A stretch of DNA of 64,000 nucleotides. Origin: Lycocorax pyrrhopterus obiensis. Taxonomy: Eukaryota; Chordata; Aves; Passeriformes; Paradisaeidae. The position numbers and the translations under genes are program-made. Shown here in pieces: positions 13,601 to 28,600 of this stretch (position 1 is the first letter of the stretch; every line of letters starts with the position of its first letter). The stretch covers positions 59,906,975 to 59,970,974 of the forward strand of contig JACSVZ010000007.1 in the NCBI GenBank assembly GCA_014706295.1, in the 5' to 3' direction. Below the pieces are notes generated by a model. It searched no databases, was not told the DNA's origin, and saw only the letters and a list, made by a program, of their open reading frames with translations.

Positions 13601-16600
13601 CAAAAAATTAACTGTCTAGGTTTGAATCAGAGATCAACAGGACGTTCCTCTACCTTTAAGTGTTCTGAGGTTCATCCTCCTCACTGCCTTTCCAACCCTG
13701 CCCCTACTAGGACAAATGAAGCTCCTGAAATGCTGAGTCAGTGGGTTACAACTCATGAGGCCAAATCTCTGTTGTCATTTCCTCAGCCGTATGTCCATGA
13801 TGTTATCCTGCATTTGAAGGACTGTGCCCCTAAAACATGAGAATGCCCCAATGAATGGTGTTGAGGACTGGATCCTGTGAGACCAGTGAAGCTGTGAGGA
13901 AGTGCAGAAAAGATAAGAAAAGAAGGTCTGAGCTTTAAAGAAGGGATATTGTAAGGATTTGTCACAGGAAACACAATCACCTTTATTGCACACATGCACC
14001 TTGACTCCAGCTCCTCAGCTGAATGTGTCACTTTCAATGCACCAGTTCTGTGATGTGAGGCACGACAGTGAAACAGCAAAATTTGTTTTCTCAGGTTTCA
14101 GTTTGCTCTTTCTGACTAGGCACAAAAATCCTTTCAGCTCACCTGGGACAGATCCTCTGGGAGTGGTCTCACTCTGCAGCTTGGCTGGGCTGCTGGCAGA
14201 GCAGGATTTGAACCTGGCTGTGACTCCAGTTCAGCCAAAAGCATCGGACTAGGACTTGTATCTGCATCTCCAAGAATTTCTGCTGAGAGAAAAAAATTCC
14301 TTCATGAGCTGGAGCCATAATCTCCTGGTCAACTCACATGGCAGAATGTGCAGCCTTTCAAACTTCCAACAGTGGGACATGTAGTGTTAAAGAGAATGAT
14401 TTCCTCCTTACACGGCTCATTGTATATCCCTTAAATTGCTCTTGTGGGGATAAAAATGAAATAAGAAATACATGCCTGTGGAAATTGAAAAAATAAATCA
14501 GCTTTATCATCTGTAGATTTCTAATGTGGCAGCATCTGAGAAAGCTTCAGAGCTGTATATTTATATGCTTAATGAGCTTTATCGCACTTACTGGAAAGAA
14601 ATTGGAAAAGCTTCTTCACTAAAATGTTTCACTCCTGTATGAACTAAAAGAAACCTGCATATCCTCTCTTTTAAAGGGGTAATTTGCTCTCTAATCCAAC
14701 ATTTATCATGGTTTTGCAGCCTGCAAGTGTGTAAAACATCTTTATGAAAAATTTACTGACAGCTCATGAACTAACTTTAGCCTTCTGCTATCATACAGAG
14801 CCAAAGAATGAATTTTAAGCCTAATTAACTATAATCATTGCTTAATTAACTGTAATTATTGTTCACTTTAAGACTGCATGTGCCACATTTCATTTGCATG
14901 TTGGTTTTTATATCCCTGACTTCAAGCATTGAAAACAAGGCTTTATAAATGACTGATCACCAAGATGCTGTTACGTACCGACAGGAGCAACACCTGCTCC
15001 GTCCTACAAACGGGCACTGCGTTTCCATAATCCAAATAAAAACTGGTCACAAAACTGAAAACAACACACAGACACACAATCCCCAAAATTCTTACATATA
15101 CCTCTGTGAGTGACTCATTCTGAAAGAGGAACTGAGTATCCACTGCAAGGTTTCATGTGCAGAGGCGCACACCCTGAAATTTGTGAACTCTGGCACCCCA
15201 CTGGTGTAGCTATTATTTAGTATTAGCCCTAAAAATGATTATCAAATAAAATGTTGGACCTGCACTGTAGCTGTTGTGGGTATCAGGAAATAGTTGACTT
15301 GCACTAGAGGCTGAAGGACAGGCAATCTCACATTCCAGTGGAGAGAGAAAAAAGGTTTGGAAGGAAAGTGGAAACAATCACAGATCATTCCTTCCACCCT
15401 CCTCCCTCCAAAACCAGACTGTTTTCTATTCATTGTTGACTTCACTAACAAAAGGATTTAGAAACAAGAATTTCTGTTCCTCTTTGATATGAAAACAACT
15501 CTTGGCTTGAAAGCAGATCCAAGCTTTTATACAGTGTTGTTTCCTTAGCAATGCAATGATTTACTGTGCTGTGTTCAGAGGTGGGGAGGGAGGAAAGCTA
15601 AATTAAAAATCATCAGAATGCAACAGAACTCAGTTTGGGATTATAAAGATTATGTGAAAGCACAGGGCATCCCCCTATGGTAGTTAGTCCAGGGCACTTG
15701 TCTCCTCTCAAAAATATGCTGCAATAAAAACAACATTTCAAGATTTGGAGAGAAGAGCTCAAAAATCAGTAGAGAAACACACTGCTGGTGGATTACCATC
15801 ACATGCAGGAGCTGGTTTGAAAAGTGTTAAGATATTTACAAGACAGTCAAAGGGCATCCTGTATTAAATTAAATCAATTAAAAAATTTGTTTTTAAAGAT
15901 ACAAGGAGATACAACCCTGTTATGCCAGACACAGCTACGGACAGTCCGGGTAAGGAGGACATAAGGACAGACAGACATAGAGACAGGTTCTCCCATTAAC
16001 AGGCATCTTCCAGCTCCATGGTCCTGAGCACCATTAGAGACCTACAGAACCACGGAAATCCCAGAATCCCAGACTGGTTTGAGTTGGAAAGGGACCCTAA
16101 ACCTCATCCAGTTCCACCCCCTGCCATGGGCAGGGACACCTTCCACTATCCCAGGTTGCTCCAAGCCCCATCCAAGCTGGCCTGGGACACTTCCAGGGAT
16201 GGGGCAGCCACAGCTTCTGTGGGCAACCTGTGCCAGGGCCTCACCACCCTCCCAGGGAAGAATTTCTTCATCACATCTAATCTAAATCTCTCCTCTTTTA
16301 GTTAAAACCATTCCCCTTTGTCCTGCACTGTGATCTGCAGATGATCTGATCACTGATTTATTGCTACATCACAGTGTCCTTAGTGCTGACTGTCCTCTAC
16401 CAATACAGAGTCAAACAAGTGACTTGGAGAAATCTCTTATCTCAGGGAGCCTCATGTAACCAATCTCCAAACAACATCCAACAAATTACTTCAAAGCAAA
16501 AGTTTGACAATATATAAAGTACCAGAACGTATTTTCAAGGCTGACACTGGTGTAGTTGTCCAAAATGTTAGGTCACAGCTGGTTTAAAAGTTCAAAACCA

Positions 16601-19600
16601 AGCAAATATTCTTATTTCTCCAAGATTGTTTTTGCCACGTGTTAAACACATTCAATTTCAATCCACTTCCTACGGGTCAAGGGTTAATAATGTGAGATAA
16701 GCTTCTCTTGTCAAATTCATGAATGTGAAAATTAAAAGGACAGAAAAGCAGCCGTTTGATTACTTTAATTTACACAACTTTTGATGAATCAGTGCAACCA
16801 CGTTTGTGTTGCAACAGCTTAGTAATTATTTCAGTTTAGTTTAAACATATTTAAAACCACAGTCAACAAAATAAAGGGTTTCTACATGCTTGCAGCAGTT
16901 ACATTAAACAAGTATAGAAGGATATTTTCAGATAACAACAGAGAAACTGAGATAAAAAGTAAGGGAGAGGAAGGATGGATCACTGGTTTCAGCACTACTT
17001 TCAACGGAGAAGAAATAAATTTCCCTGCTTTACCACAGCACCTTATCCCTGCTTTGTACAAGATGTGTGTGGCTCAGCTATCCGTCTGGGGAAAAATTAA
17101 TTTCCATATCATTAGAGCAATATTTGAAGCTAAAATATATTGCCATTTATGAGCCACTGCAGTGTCACCACAATGGAGTGATAAAAGCAAAGAGGAGTGC
17201 TGTGCAAGGGGACAGAGAGTAGTAGCTTGAACTGCTGGTGTTAACACCTGTCCAGTGGAAACTGCCTCCATCTGTTTCTCAGAACTGAATTTGACTTAAA
17301 AGAATAAAATACACACTTTACAAGTTAACTTTTGTATAGGCAAGTGGGTATTTGCCATGGTTTTTATTCCAATTGTAGAAAATTGCTAAGAAGAGTGACG
17401 ACAAGGCTTGAATTAAATCCAGTTCTCAGACAGGAATACTAATAATTTCATTGTAGGAATTGCCTGTAAATTTGGGATTTTGAACATATGGTCTGAAATC
17501 GTTTCAGATTTTGTTATGGAAAATCCTCAAAATCCACATAAATGTCACAGAGAAGAAATAAGAATCTAATTGTACCTCCAGTTTGGGCAACCTGCCCTGG
17601 AGATGCAGAACGGAGACCCTGGTGTGGTCTGTTCCCAGAGCTCTGAGCAGCTGCATGGTCCCTAAAAATGGAATGTCCCATCAGGATTCTTTCTTGTGCT
17701 CTGGTCAGCCTCGGTCTCTGACCTTCACTGAGCTCCCCAGCACTGCCATCAGAATCCTGCAGAGAACACCAAAATCACAGCACATATAAAAACCCAGTGT
17801 AAATCTTCCAAACCCAGGCATTGTGTTCTAATTACATTAACCCTGAAAGCATCTGTAAACTTAAGTTTATTCTATTTGCATTGGATAAAGAAAACAAGCC
17901 CTGGAGATATCATCTGGGTTTGAAATTAAGATCTTCATCTATCAGTACTGGACAGAAAAGAAACACTTGCAGCCAAACATCATTTACTTTGTTAGTGGTA
18001 TCTCAACATGATCAGAACCTAAGTTATATTTTTAGCACATGAAGCCTTTGATGTTATAGATCTGGCCATTGTTGACTGCCTGACCTTGAAACATTGGCAG
18101 CATCTAAAAGCTATTGACTCTCTGCACTGCATGTCAGATAAAAGCTTCAGTTTTCAAGTAGGTTTGGCAGGCACTAAAAATAGGGATGGTTCCCTGGATC
18201 CTGACTTTCAGAGCTGCAGGTTAAACCCAGCTTGCTTCCATGTAGGAAAACAGGTGGAATACACACACACACACATGCACAGTACCACTCTAAGGCAATA
18301 CAAGAAACATCCAGGAGAATGTTGATTCTCCTCTAAAGGAGAAGGGACACCTGCACACACCTTGCCAGAACCTGGAGGGAGTTTATGAGTGCCTGGTATG
18401 GACAGACTGAGTGGTCCGTGACAATGGGAAAGGGAAAAAGCAAATTAGAGCTGCATTTGTAATTGGCAGTGCTGATGAGAAAATGTCACTGCAATTACAG
18501 GCAGACTTGGGAGTCAACACTGTAGAAAGTTTTTCACCAAGTCCAGCCACCGGAGCTCGTTAGCAAAATAAAGAAAGACAAAGGAACAGCCAAGGAGGTG
18601 AGTCAAGTTAGTAATTATTCAGACTAAACTGACCAAGATAGAAGGAAGAAACTGCATATGCATCAGCAGCACCACAAAAGAAGCAAGATCTGCTGTAAAT
18701 AAAGGTGTTCACGAACCATGCTGCAGTATTCAAAGTTCATTTCCTTCAAACACTCCTCCGGCAATGTCAGCCAGAATGAACACCCAGTCCAAACTGCTAT
18801 TTTCCAACACAGAAATAACTCAGATGTGTGACAAAAAAATTGTGATGCAGATAATTACATTTTTCTGTGAGTCTATTTTTTTTCTGCCAACTGAATAGGA
18901 ATTTTTGAGGTTTTGTTCCAAGATCAGTATCAACAGCATGTGCAAAGTACATGTAAACACTTGCTGAGTTGTTCTTCATAGCTCCCTAAAACACTCCTGT
19001 GGCTGTTAAATGCGGTGTATTTGTACTGTTAAACATTCCACCTGTATTGCTGAAGTGACAGAAAACTCCCTGGCACTCCAAGTGACAGGACAAATCTGGG
19101 ACATGGGGACAGTCACACACATACCTGGAAAACGAGGTACATAGGATGTACAGTTGGTTTATAACAACACTGAGACTTCAGTGTTTTTAAGGAGTTTTAC
19201 ACAAGAACAAAGCCAACAGAAGTGGGATCACTTCCAGCAAGGAATGAAGTGTATGAAGCTGTTCTACAGCCAACAGGAAGGATGAGCTTGGGATATTTTA
19301 TCTACTTTTGAGTAGGAAAGAATCACTCCAAAACTACTGTACAGGAAAGCAGAGGACTGTAGGTTACCTCCAGGTGGTCTATTCCTTCTTGTACAAAAAC
19401 AGGTGCTTGATTTAATTTGGCTAAAAGAGTCAGGACAGGATCCCTGTGACAGCCTTTATCCAGTCTCCTCACCACCTGCCCTTCACTTGGAGGATCATAA
19501 TCCTAGAACAAAGAAACAAAACAAAAAAAAAATCCACATAATACATGATCCAAAACTGGGTTTTGGTAGGAATTTGAATCATTCTTACTTTAATTCACAA

Positions 19601-22600
19601 CTAGGCTTTTTTTAACAGTAAGTTTCCACATGGAAAAATTATGTCATGAAAATTCAAGCATTTAAAAATAAGCAAACAGATGACACACTGTTTTTTTCCT
19701 TTCACCACAGACATGCACAGTCTTCATTTGATACAAAAGACTGCAATACTTAAGGAGGAACAAGGTCCTTTAGGCCTCCAAAGATCAGGGATGCAGTTAA
19801 ATCCTCACACATCCTCGTTGCCAGCAACAATCTGGCTGCAGAGCCACTCTCACCAGCAAAGAATTACCTTCCTCAACCAAACAGCCTGGTTTGAGGATGG
19901 AGAAATACTGGAAGGAGCTACAATCCAGCTGACAAAGAGGGAAGAACATCTCAGCAGGCAAATGTTCTTCTGATTAAGAGAACTTTAATTTAGGTTAATC
20001 TGATATCAGAGTTTTAAGCCCTGAGTTTAAGAGAGGAAGTGTACAGACAGAGGAGGCACCTAAAGATCTGCCAGTTCAGGGCACAGTCTCACAACTGTGA
20101 TGGTTGTTTTGGGGGGATTCTGTGCAGAGCCAGGAGTTGGACTTGATCATTCTTGTGGGTCCCTTCCAACTCAGGATGTTCTCTAATCCTATGACTTGAA
20201 TGAAATCAAGGATATTAGATGGGAAGCTATGGACAGGTGAGGTGTGCCCATGAATGTGCTGAAGTGTGTAGGAAGGACAGGCCACAAGAAGAGGACTCCT
20301 GCTCCAGAACATTAAACTTGCCTTGTGGAGCTTGGAAGAGACCTCTGGAGGTTGTCTAGCCCAATCCAGCTCCTCAAGGCAGCCCTTCTTCCAGTGTTTG
20401 GCCATTCCACAGTAAAAACATCTTTGATGTTTAAACCAAATTTCCTGAATTTCAACCTGTGTCCACTCCCTCTTGTCTTTCACTGGCTCTGTCTTCCTTC
20501 CTTCTTTCCACCACATATTTGTACATTGGTAAGATCCCCCCAGAGCTTTCTCTTCTCCATATTCTCTCCTATAATTTATGTCACAGCTACATCTTACCAA
20601 GAGGCTTTACACAAAGTCAGAGAGAGAAAGCCCAGGCCTTTGAGGAACACCAAAAGAGAAAGGGAATGGAGAATACCTTGACTTGGGAGGCTTCCAGAAC
20701 CATGGACTACAGCAGACATTGGATAAGAAACTATACTGATGTTTTAAGCAGCTTTAACTAACTCCAGCCTCAGCTAACCTACTTTAATAATTTAATCACA
20801 CAAGCAATTAAAAGATGGCTCAAAGCTGCAACAGCTCAGAGCATGGCAATGTTCTATTCTGTTTAAGATGCCTTAAAACTAGAAACAATAAAGAAATGTA
20901 AGTGCATAATAGCTATCTCTCACCTACAGAAGTATATAAATCATCCAACTTTTAAAAAATATAAATCAGTTTGTATAATGTGGTCTCTTTTCCTTTGGTG
21001 TTCTGAAATTCTAACGCTCTTTGTGAGTGTGCAGTTTAAAAGTGTGAATTTAAAAAGTTAGTGAGTGAAAATATTTAAAGCACATCCAGTTCTGCAGGAT
21101 GCCCAAGGTGGAATCCACATTATCCCTGTTATTTTATGAAACAGTTCCTTACCATTTCATTGGCATCTCGGAGAGTACTGGATAAGCTCTCAGTGAGGTT
21201 TGGAAGAGACAATCCTCCTTCTGCTAAGGCTGAAAAATATTTTATGTTACAACTATTAAAAAACACGCAAGTTACATGACAGAAAACCCAAGCCACGTTC
21301 TTTAATAAGTGCAGCACTGTGCTTTTAGTAAATTTGGAAATTCCTACTGCCGGATGTCTATTATAAAGACATATTTTCATATTTCTTTTCATATTTCTTT
21401 TCATATTTCTTTTCATATTGCTTACAATTTGCTTTCAATAACAACGCAGTACCACATGGTACTTCAGCAAGACAAGTCCCAATTATTTTCCAAGTTGATC
21501 TCATGACAAAAGAGCAGATTGAATCTTTTCTCTCTGATAAACAGCAGCGTTTTGTTCAGCAACAGGAAAAAGAACAACAAGCTCTTGTCAATCTTTATGA
21601 ACTGGAAGTTAATGCTTGCAGTTTTAGTCAGAAAATGTATGAAATGTAACTTTAAGAGACTGGAAGAGTTCATAAGAATAAAAAATTAATTCAAAGTCTA
21701 ATTTCCACAGTTGGTTACCTCCTGCAGGCAGTGGCTGTCCACAGGTGAAGAGCACCTCCCCTTCTGAGAGGGGTCTGTCTGTAGTCTCAGTCTCTGTGGG
21801 GGTGAGGCTGCTCTCCTGCGTGGATACCCCGGAGCTGACCGTGGGCACAGGTGATGGGACCTGGAGATTGCAGGGAAGGGGCTCAAAGGACCTCACTGGC
21901 AGCTGCTGAGATGGTAAAACCAAGGCCTCTGGTTCCTCATCGTTGGCCACTGACATCTCCCTGCAAGGTCAGAACATCCACTGTGAACACACCAAGACAC
22001 ACTGAACTGTACAGATCAACATCTTAATTCAATACTGAAAAGAAATAAATTTTGAAGTATTTTTTCCAATGCAAAAGCCCGGCATTTTACAGAATAGTTC
22101 AAGAGTTAACATGGTTAAACAATGTTATTTGTGAATTTCTGGTTATTACTAAAAATTATCATGTGTATTCCCAAGGAGGTAATTCCAAAAAGAAAATGCT
22201 GATAACACAGTATTTCACTGTCACTGCATGTATTACTGGCAGGTGTAGAGGTACAAGTTCACTAAGTACAGTGTTCAGCAGGACAATGAACAAGGGCTGA
22301 TAAATCCTGAGAAAGGCCCTGATTTCACATTTTTCTCTAAAATGCACTTCAAGCAATTAAAAAAAATGAAAATCCAATCCTGGCTTATCTCAAATGCCTC
22401 CTGATATGTACATTAAGCATTTCTTTCTGTTGACTTTTTGAGCATGTATGTAGAAAGAATACGCATATTTCAGTTTTTAAGCAATGACAGAACTGGGCAG
22501 CCTGTTGAACTCACACAGCCCTGGGACGGAACGGCTCTTCAGTTACAGGACTGGGCTTCTCTTCTTCCAGAGGAAGTTCTGCACCATCCCACGGGTTTGG

Positions 22601-25600
22601 AGGCTTTGGACTTTCCCTTTTTTCAGCCTGGGAGCCCCATTCTGAGGCAGGAGGGCTTGGTGTGGCTGCTGTGGGAGGTGTGGCGACAGGGGTGACCACA
22701 GGGGTGACAACACGGCCCGTGGCAGCTGCAATCTCAACTCCTGCACGTGGGAAGCCAGATTTCAGATCAGAAAGGAAAGGAGGAAGTAAATCTCAGACAG
22801 AGAGAGTCAGTTCTACCAAACACTTGCAGTTTTTGTGATACCTTTTGATAGTTATAAAGACTAGATTAAGAATTGCTTCTTTTAAGTACAGTGTTGGCAC
22901 CTGAAGAAGTTAGAGTAAAACCTCAATTTCTTCCTCAAGGGAGACTGCTCTGCATTTTAAAAACCAAGTTGCTTTACTTGAAGAGTGTACATTTGATTTA
23001 ATTAACATTAGAAGCACAGGAAGGAGCAAAAAGCTGTTTTTCTGATGTGAGAAATTGTGGAGGGGTTGGGAGGGGTGGAAATCACACAGACCATAGAAAT
23101 GTGCATTAATTTTGAAAATAGAACTGTTACCAAATAAAAGATGTTTGCTTTCTATATAAATTAGCCCATAAATTTTTGTAGAACATGAGTTTCCACTTGA
23201 ATTATAGCCTCGAGAATATTTATCCTGAGAGATAACATTTCTTTGAAGAAGAAGAAAATTAAAGGCAGTAGATTAAAGCATATTTGCTACTTCTAAACTT
23301 CAATTACTATTTGCAATACCTGTTTCTTTATTTTTTTCATGTTCACGACCATCCCCACTCATTTCTGTAGGAGATGGAGATGAATCTGGAGTTTTGACCT
23401 GAGGCAATTCTTTTTCTGAAGGTGGTGTTGGTGGTGGTGTGGCCTGGGGTGTTGGCAGTGGAGTAGGCACAGGAGCCTCCTGAGGGGAAGAAAAATCATA
23501 ACCACAGTTACTATCTCAGTGCAGAACTCCTGCCTTCCCAGTATCCCCAGAGAGAGCTGAGGAAGAGAGGGAAAGGCAGCTTATCACAGAACAGGAACAG
23601 TTGCTGCTTCATGGATCTCACTCCTCTAGGAAGCTGCACCAGGACAAAATCAATTAAAACCAGTGAATTAGGCATTAAAATAATTAAATTGGGAAATCAT
23701 TATGTATAGAACAGAACAGACTATTTCAGTTGGAAGGGACCTACAATCATCATCCAGTCCAGCTGCCTGACCAGTTCAGGGCTGACCAAAAGCTGAAATT
23801 TGTTGTTAAGGGCATTGCCCAGATGCCTCTGAAACACTGACAGGTTTGGGATGTCTCCAACCACCTCTCCAGGAAGCTTAATCCCATGTTTAACCACCCT
23901 TTTGGTAAAGAAATGCTTCCAAATGTCCAGTCTAAATATGAGTTCTATTATTACATGAATTTTAATAAAGCATTTGAGACAATGTTAAGCAAGAAAGTAT
24001 TTCATGACGTGGATAAAATTGAGTCAGTATGGTGATTTCATGGTAAGAAAAATCAGCTTAAAAGAAGATTACAAACAAAGCAATAAGCAAGACAGCAAAG
24101 CACTAAAAGAAGCACAAACAGAATTTTGATGTTCCTTAAAAAGATGACAGCAATGAACATAAAGCTGACAAGCAAGTATGATGGCTGTTGTTTGGACTGC
24201 TATGGAGGAATATGATGGACCTTTGCAGATTTTTTCCAGCCTTGTTCTCTGACATTTCATAAAGAAAACAAGGCAGTGAGGCTCCAGGAAGACTTCCAGG
24301 CTAGTTTCTGAAGAGCATGTCCTCAGGCCGATGATTTTTATTAAAATTTCTCATGGAAAGTGGAACGTGCCAACACATTTGGCAGCTCACACCCAACTGT
24401 GTGACATCGTGAACACCAAAGAACTCAGTAACAGCTGAAATTCAGTTCTAGATAGGAAAATTCACAGTGGGAAGGCAGAAATCAAGAATGCATGAACTAC
24501 ATATTCAAGAACTTCTGCTATAGGCTGAGCACAAATGGAAAAAGAAGAATTAAAAAAAACTTTGCTAGCTATCCTTTAACTTTTGCTATCATGCTACAAA
24601 TGTGGAAAGACTTTAAAAAAACCCATAATTAGTTGCTTGAGATTCCAATAAAGGCAGGAGAGAATCACTACTACAGCACAAAGCATGAAGGAAACCCCAT
24701 CTTGCAGACCATATTATCATTAAAAATGTCTATTAGCATTTTAGTGTTACCAGTGCTTGAAACCAATCTAAACTGGAAAACATCAAAGAGCTGCCCAACA
24801 GCAAGTGCCAAAAATGGTCCACATATGGATGATTGCTTTATTTAGGCTAATTAAACAAAGGCCAAAGAGGACAAAACTAATCTCCTGAAGTGCACAAATG
24901 TATATAGCAAGGAAAAACCAACCATTTCAGCCAGAGAATATTTCAGTTTAAGCTGGTAGAGAAACAAAAGGGCCATCAGTAAATGTAGAATGAACAACAG
25001 AAGAGGTTTCTGAGTATCAGAAAGACAAGCTGAGAGGAACATCAGGCCCTCCTCAACCTGTAATGGAGTGGAAGAGATGCAGGATGGCTGAGGTGAAGCC
25101 CTCAGCAGTGAAACCTTTACTTTTGCCATAAAATCACACATTTGTCCCTTGCAGCAGGCAGGAGGAGGTGTTTCAGTCTAACTGCACTGCAGCAGAACAG
25201 GATGACTGATCCCACTTTCAACAAAGCCTCCCATAGTTGGATTTCTAAGCACAGCAATTTCCACAAGCATCCCAAGGACATTACACAACACCAGATTGCA
25301 GCACAGTCATGTTGTTATCAAAATAAGAGCCAGCTGTCATTTGATTATCAGAGGGAACACAGGAAATTATCCTGTACTACAGGAAGCTCTACTAATCAAT
25401 TAAGCATTTATTCAAAACTACTGAACTCAAAACTCAGAAAGAATTAACAGTCATTTTAACAGATACTAAAGAATGGCTGCAAGCCTGTAAGACCAAAAAT
25501 AATATTGCTGTCAGCTTCCATTTCTTCTAAGATGAGGAAATTAATTTCTTCAGATGTCATTTGTTTGCAAGAAAGCAGCATAACTATTTTTGGTTGGAAA

Positions 25601-28600
25601 CAACACGAGCTATCTTTCAACAACACAAAATTAAGGACCAAGTCCCTCAGAAATTCAGTAGGAAAGCTTAAATAAAAGAGACTCTTACCATCATTGTGGT
25701 TGTGCCGGGAAGAACACCTGGATCAGGAACTGTTCTCTGAGCCTGACTGTCACCCAGCATGGTTGCAATGGTTTCACTGAGAGCTTCATTTACAAAACGA
25801 TTTATCATTTCTGAGTCCACAGGGACACCAGCATTGACAAAGAGCTGAAATCCTCCACCACCTGCGACCTCAACTGAAAACGAAGGAACATGAAGCACAC
25901 AGGCAGGTCTCACCTCCTAAAATCCATGTACTGTACTGCAGACACTCACTCTCTATAAACTTATAAGCATTCCTTTGCAAAAAGTGATTTTTTTTAACCT
26001 TCCAGATAAACAACAGTAGAGAAACAAATCAGGAGCATAAAAGAAAGCAACAGCAAAACGCAGTGACATCACAGGAGAAATGCATTTCTCTCCATTGTCA
26101 CACATTCGTAACAGAAGTAATTTTTGACATATCTATTAACCAAAGAAAGGCAAACAAACATTACAGGCTCAGCAAAATGCCACATGTGATTTAGATGGCC
26201 AATAACAGACAGTGATTTGTACAGTGCCGTTATTCTAAGTCTTCTTTTTCTTTTCTTTTAGGTAATTCATTTCAATGACCTTGTAACACTTGCTCTGCCT
26301 CAACATAAATTCAGGTGTGCACTGCTGCTTTTTACAGTTTCACTGGTTCAGCATTATCCACCCTTAGGCTCGGGCAATATCCACCTACACAGCTTGTTAA
26401 AATCAGCCAAAAATTGAGATAATCCATCTGCTGAGAACAGTAATTCCTACTTACCAATGTCAGGGGTTACAACCTCATTGTCTTCACTCTCTGAGCTGCT
26501 AATGCTGGGCACTGTTTCTTTCTGAGCTGGGCACATCTCACTGACAATTTTTGCCATTATTTCTTGTTCCACCCTGGCAGAATAAAACCCATTTAAGTAT
26601 CAGCAAACACCAAGACACCTAAAAGCACACAAAAGAGCATTCTTGACATAAAATGCAAGGCAGCTCAAAGGAAAATGGATAAGGGAAAGGAGGCAAGAAA
26701 AAAGGGAATGATAATTAGGGAATCATTCCTTCTTCCATATATATTCTTTGCCACTTTGTTAAATTGCAACTCACCAATTTATCAACCTGTTTTCTATAGT
26801 TTCTCTCCTTTGAATCAGTTCATCCAAAATATCAGCAGGCTGCTGAGGGGCAGAAGCCACTGGAGGAAACAAAGGACCATTGTATCGTGGCGAGGCAACT
26901 TTAAACTGGCCACTAAGCTCCAGAAGAGGCTCAAGGAATTCTGGAATTTCATCCCTCTCCTCTTCCTGATCCTAAAAAATAAGTAGTAAATTAAGTTATG
27001 GTACATTTCTGGAAGGCAATGTCATTGAGGTAGCTGTCAGGTTTTTTTCTTTAAGAAACATTTGCGGATGTATCACAGCACACAAACCACATTCTCCCTC
27101 CTTAGTGTGTTGCAGTTAATTGATACAACTCTAAGCTTAGCAAATCATAAATCTGTAGAGGTATAAAGCCATAGGAACTTGCTCAGTAAAACATGATTTG
27201 GCTCCTATTTCCTGCACAGGGCAGGGAGCCAGTGGCAATGCTAATACTTGAAAAATTTACTTGTGACCTACAACAGGTTTCTTTAATGTCACACCAGAAA
27301 TGTTCCTCCTCTAAACAAAAACCTTTAGGAAACATTCTACAGTGACTTGTTGGGTTAGGGGGTTTTTTGATGTTTGGGTTGGGTTTTGGTGTTTTGGTTG
27401 GTTTTCTTAAAATAAATCAAACTTGTTCTTTAAAGTCTCCCTTCTGAAAAGACAAATTCACAAAAGTTAACGAGCATGTAGTCAATCAAAACTAATAAAC
27501 TTGCCAGCACTGAAAACTAGACATTAATAATTTACACATATGTCACACGTGTGTTTTCGCTTCCATTAACTTCAGCTGCTGAAAGTTAGAAGGTATTTCT
27601 AGGCAGTAACTCACACAACCCTCACAGACATCTTGATTTTAATGTTAAAGTGCTATTTCTAAAAAGTTAGAGAAGAGACTTGGTGTGTTAAAATACTTGG
27701 GTTTTCCCAAAGATGCCCCCTCCTTTTCCCATGGAGAACAAACACAGCACCAAGTCCCAAAAAGCAGCCACCAACCCATCATATTGTCACGTCTCCTGAG
27801 GAATGAGAACCTGCAACCTCCACTTCTAACACTAAAAACAAGTGTCTCTAATAGTAATATGATTCTCCAAGAAGAAAATTTGGCATGCCAGAAAGAGATG
27901 AAGAGCTGAGCCCTGAATTACCAGCGAGAAATAAGTGATGGTGCATAAAAGCTCACTGTAAATCCATATTTACTAAGATTAATCTCCAACACAGTGAAAG
28001 GAGAACAAAAGTCTTCTTTTCCCTTAAATAAACTAAACTTACTTTTAACCCATAAAATAAGAAGACCCCACGCTATATATTATCTATGAAAAAGAGAACA
28101 AATCACTGAAAAGAGAAAGAACAGAGAAGGGGAAAAAAAAGATTGTAACGTTTTCCCGTCTCCTTCCCCACCCCAGCATTAACACTTCTCCTACCTTAAT
28201 ACATTCTAAAACTGCAAAGTCAGAGAGGTCCCTGATGGGTATTACACAAAGAACTATTGGGTCTTTCTGGATCCTTAAATAGTGATAATCTTCAAAGAAG
28301 GGAGAAGACCAGAATACGTATATTTGGGTGACAAACAAAGATCTTGAAACCATTCTAGGCATAGAAATGAACAGTGAAGTGAAACTCAGAAGGCCCTGGG
28401 TGCCTTGCAAGCTGATCAGCAGTTCATGCTGTTGGGATATGTGTATTCAGAACAATAATTCATCCTGACAGCAAATGTAAAGATGTCTTTGTCCAGCATT
28501 TCATTATGCATTTTCTTCTGCCTGCGTTACTCCATAAATTTTCTTTGATGTTGCCTATTTAATACCTCTGAAAGCATGCAAAATACAAACATCTGGATTA

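Larger units (their letters stand above)
10609..17575. other. TALPID3 introns 29 and 30
   Basis: Apart from exon 30 at 14143-14279 and two CR1 fragments, this is unremarkable A/T-rich intron. I saw no RNA gene or further exon. Confidence 0.7.
17757..21152. other. TALPID3 introns 27 and 28
   Basis: Surrounds exon 28 (19368-19502). Holds two CR1 pieces near 20.1-20.6 kb and a short CA repeat. The long minus-strand frame at 20076-20600 runs through CR1 and is not a gene. Confidence 0.7.
22741..25688. other. TALPID3 introns 23 and 24
   Basis: Surrounds exon 24 (23320-23479). One CR1 piece; otherwise nothing recognisable. Confidence 0.7.

Noticed and set aside
20076..20600. 174-codon minus-strand frame with a CX2CX4HX4C pattern ([14 protein letters not shown]) resembling a retroviral zinc knuckle
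   Set aside because: The frame runs through CR1 3' sequence, and the pattern falls in a CR1 segment that normally does not code here. There is no neighbouring gag-like or pol-like sequence, so it is coincidence.
28084..28410. 108-codon minus-strand frame in TALPID3 intron 20
   Set aside because: Exons 20 and 21 already join in phase and match the family contiguously; the peptide shows no similarity to TALPID3.
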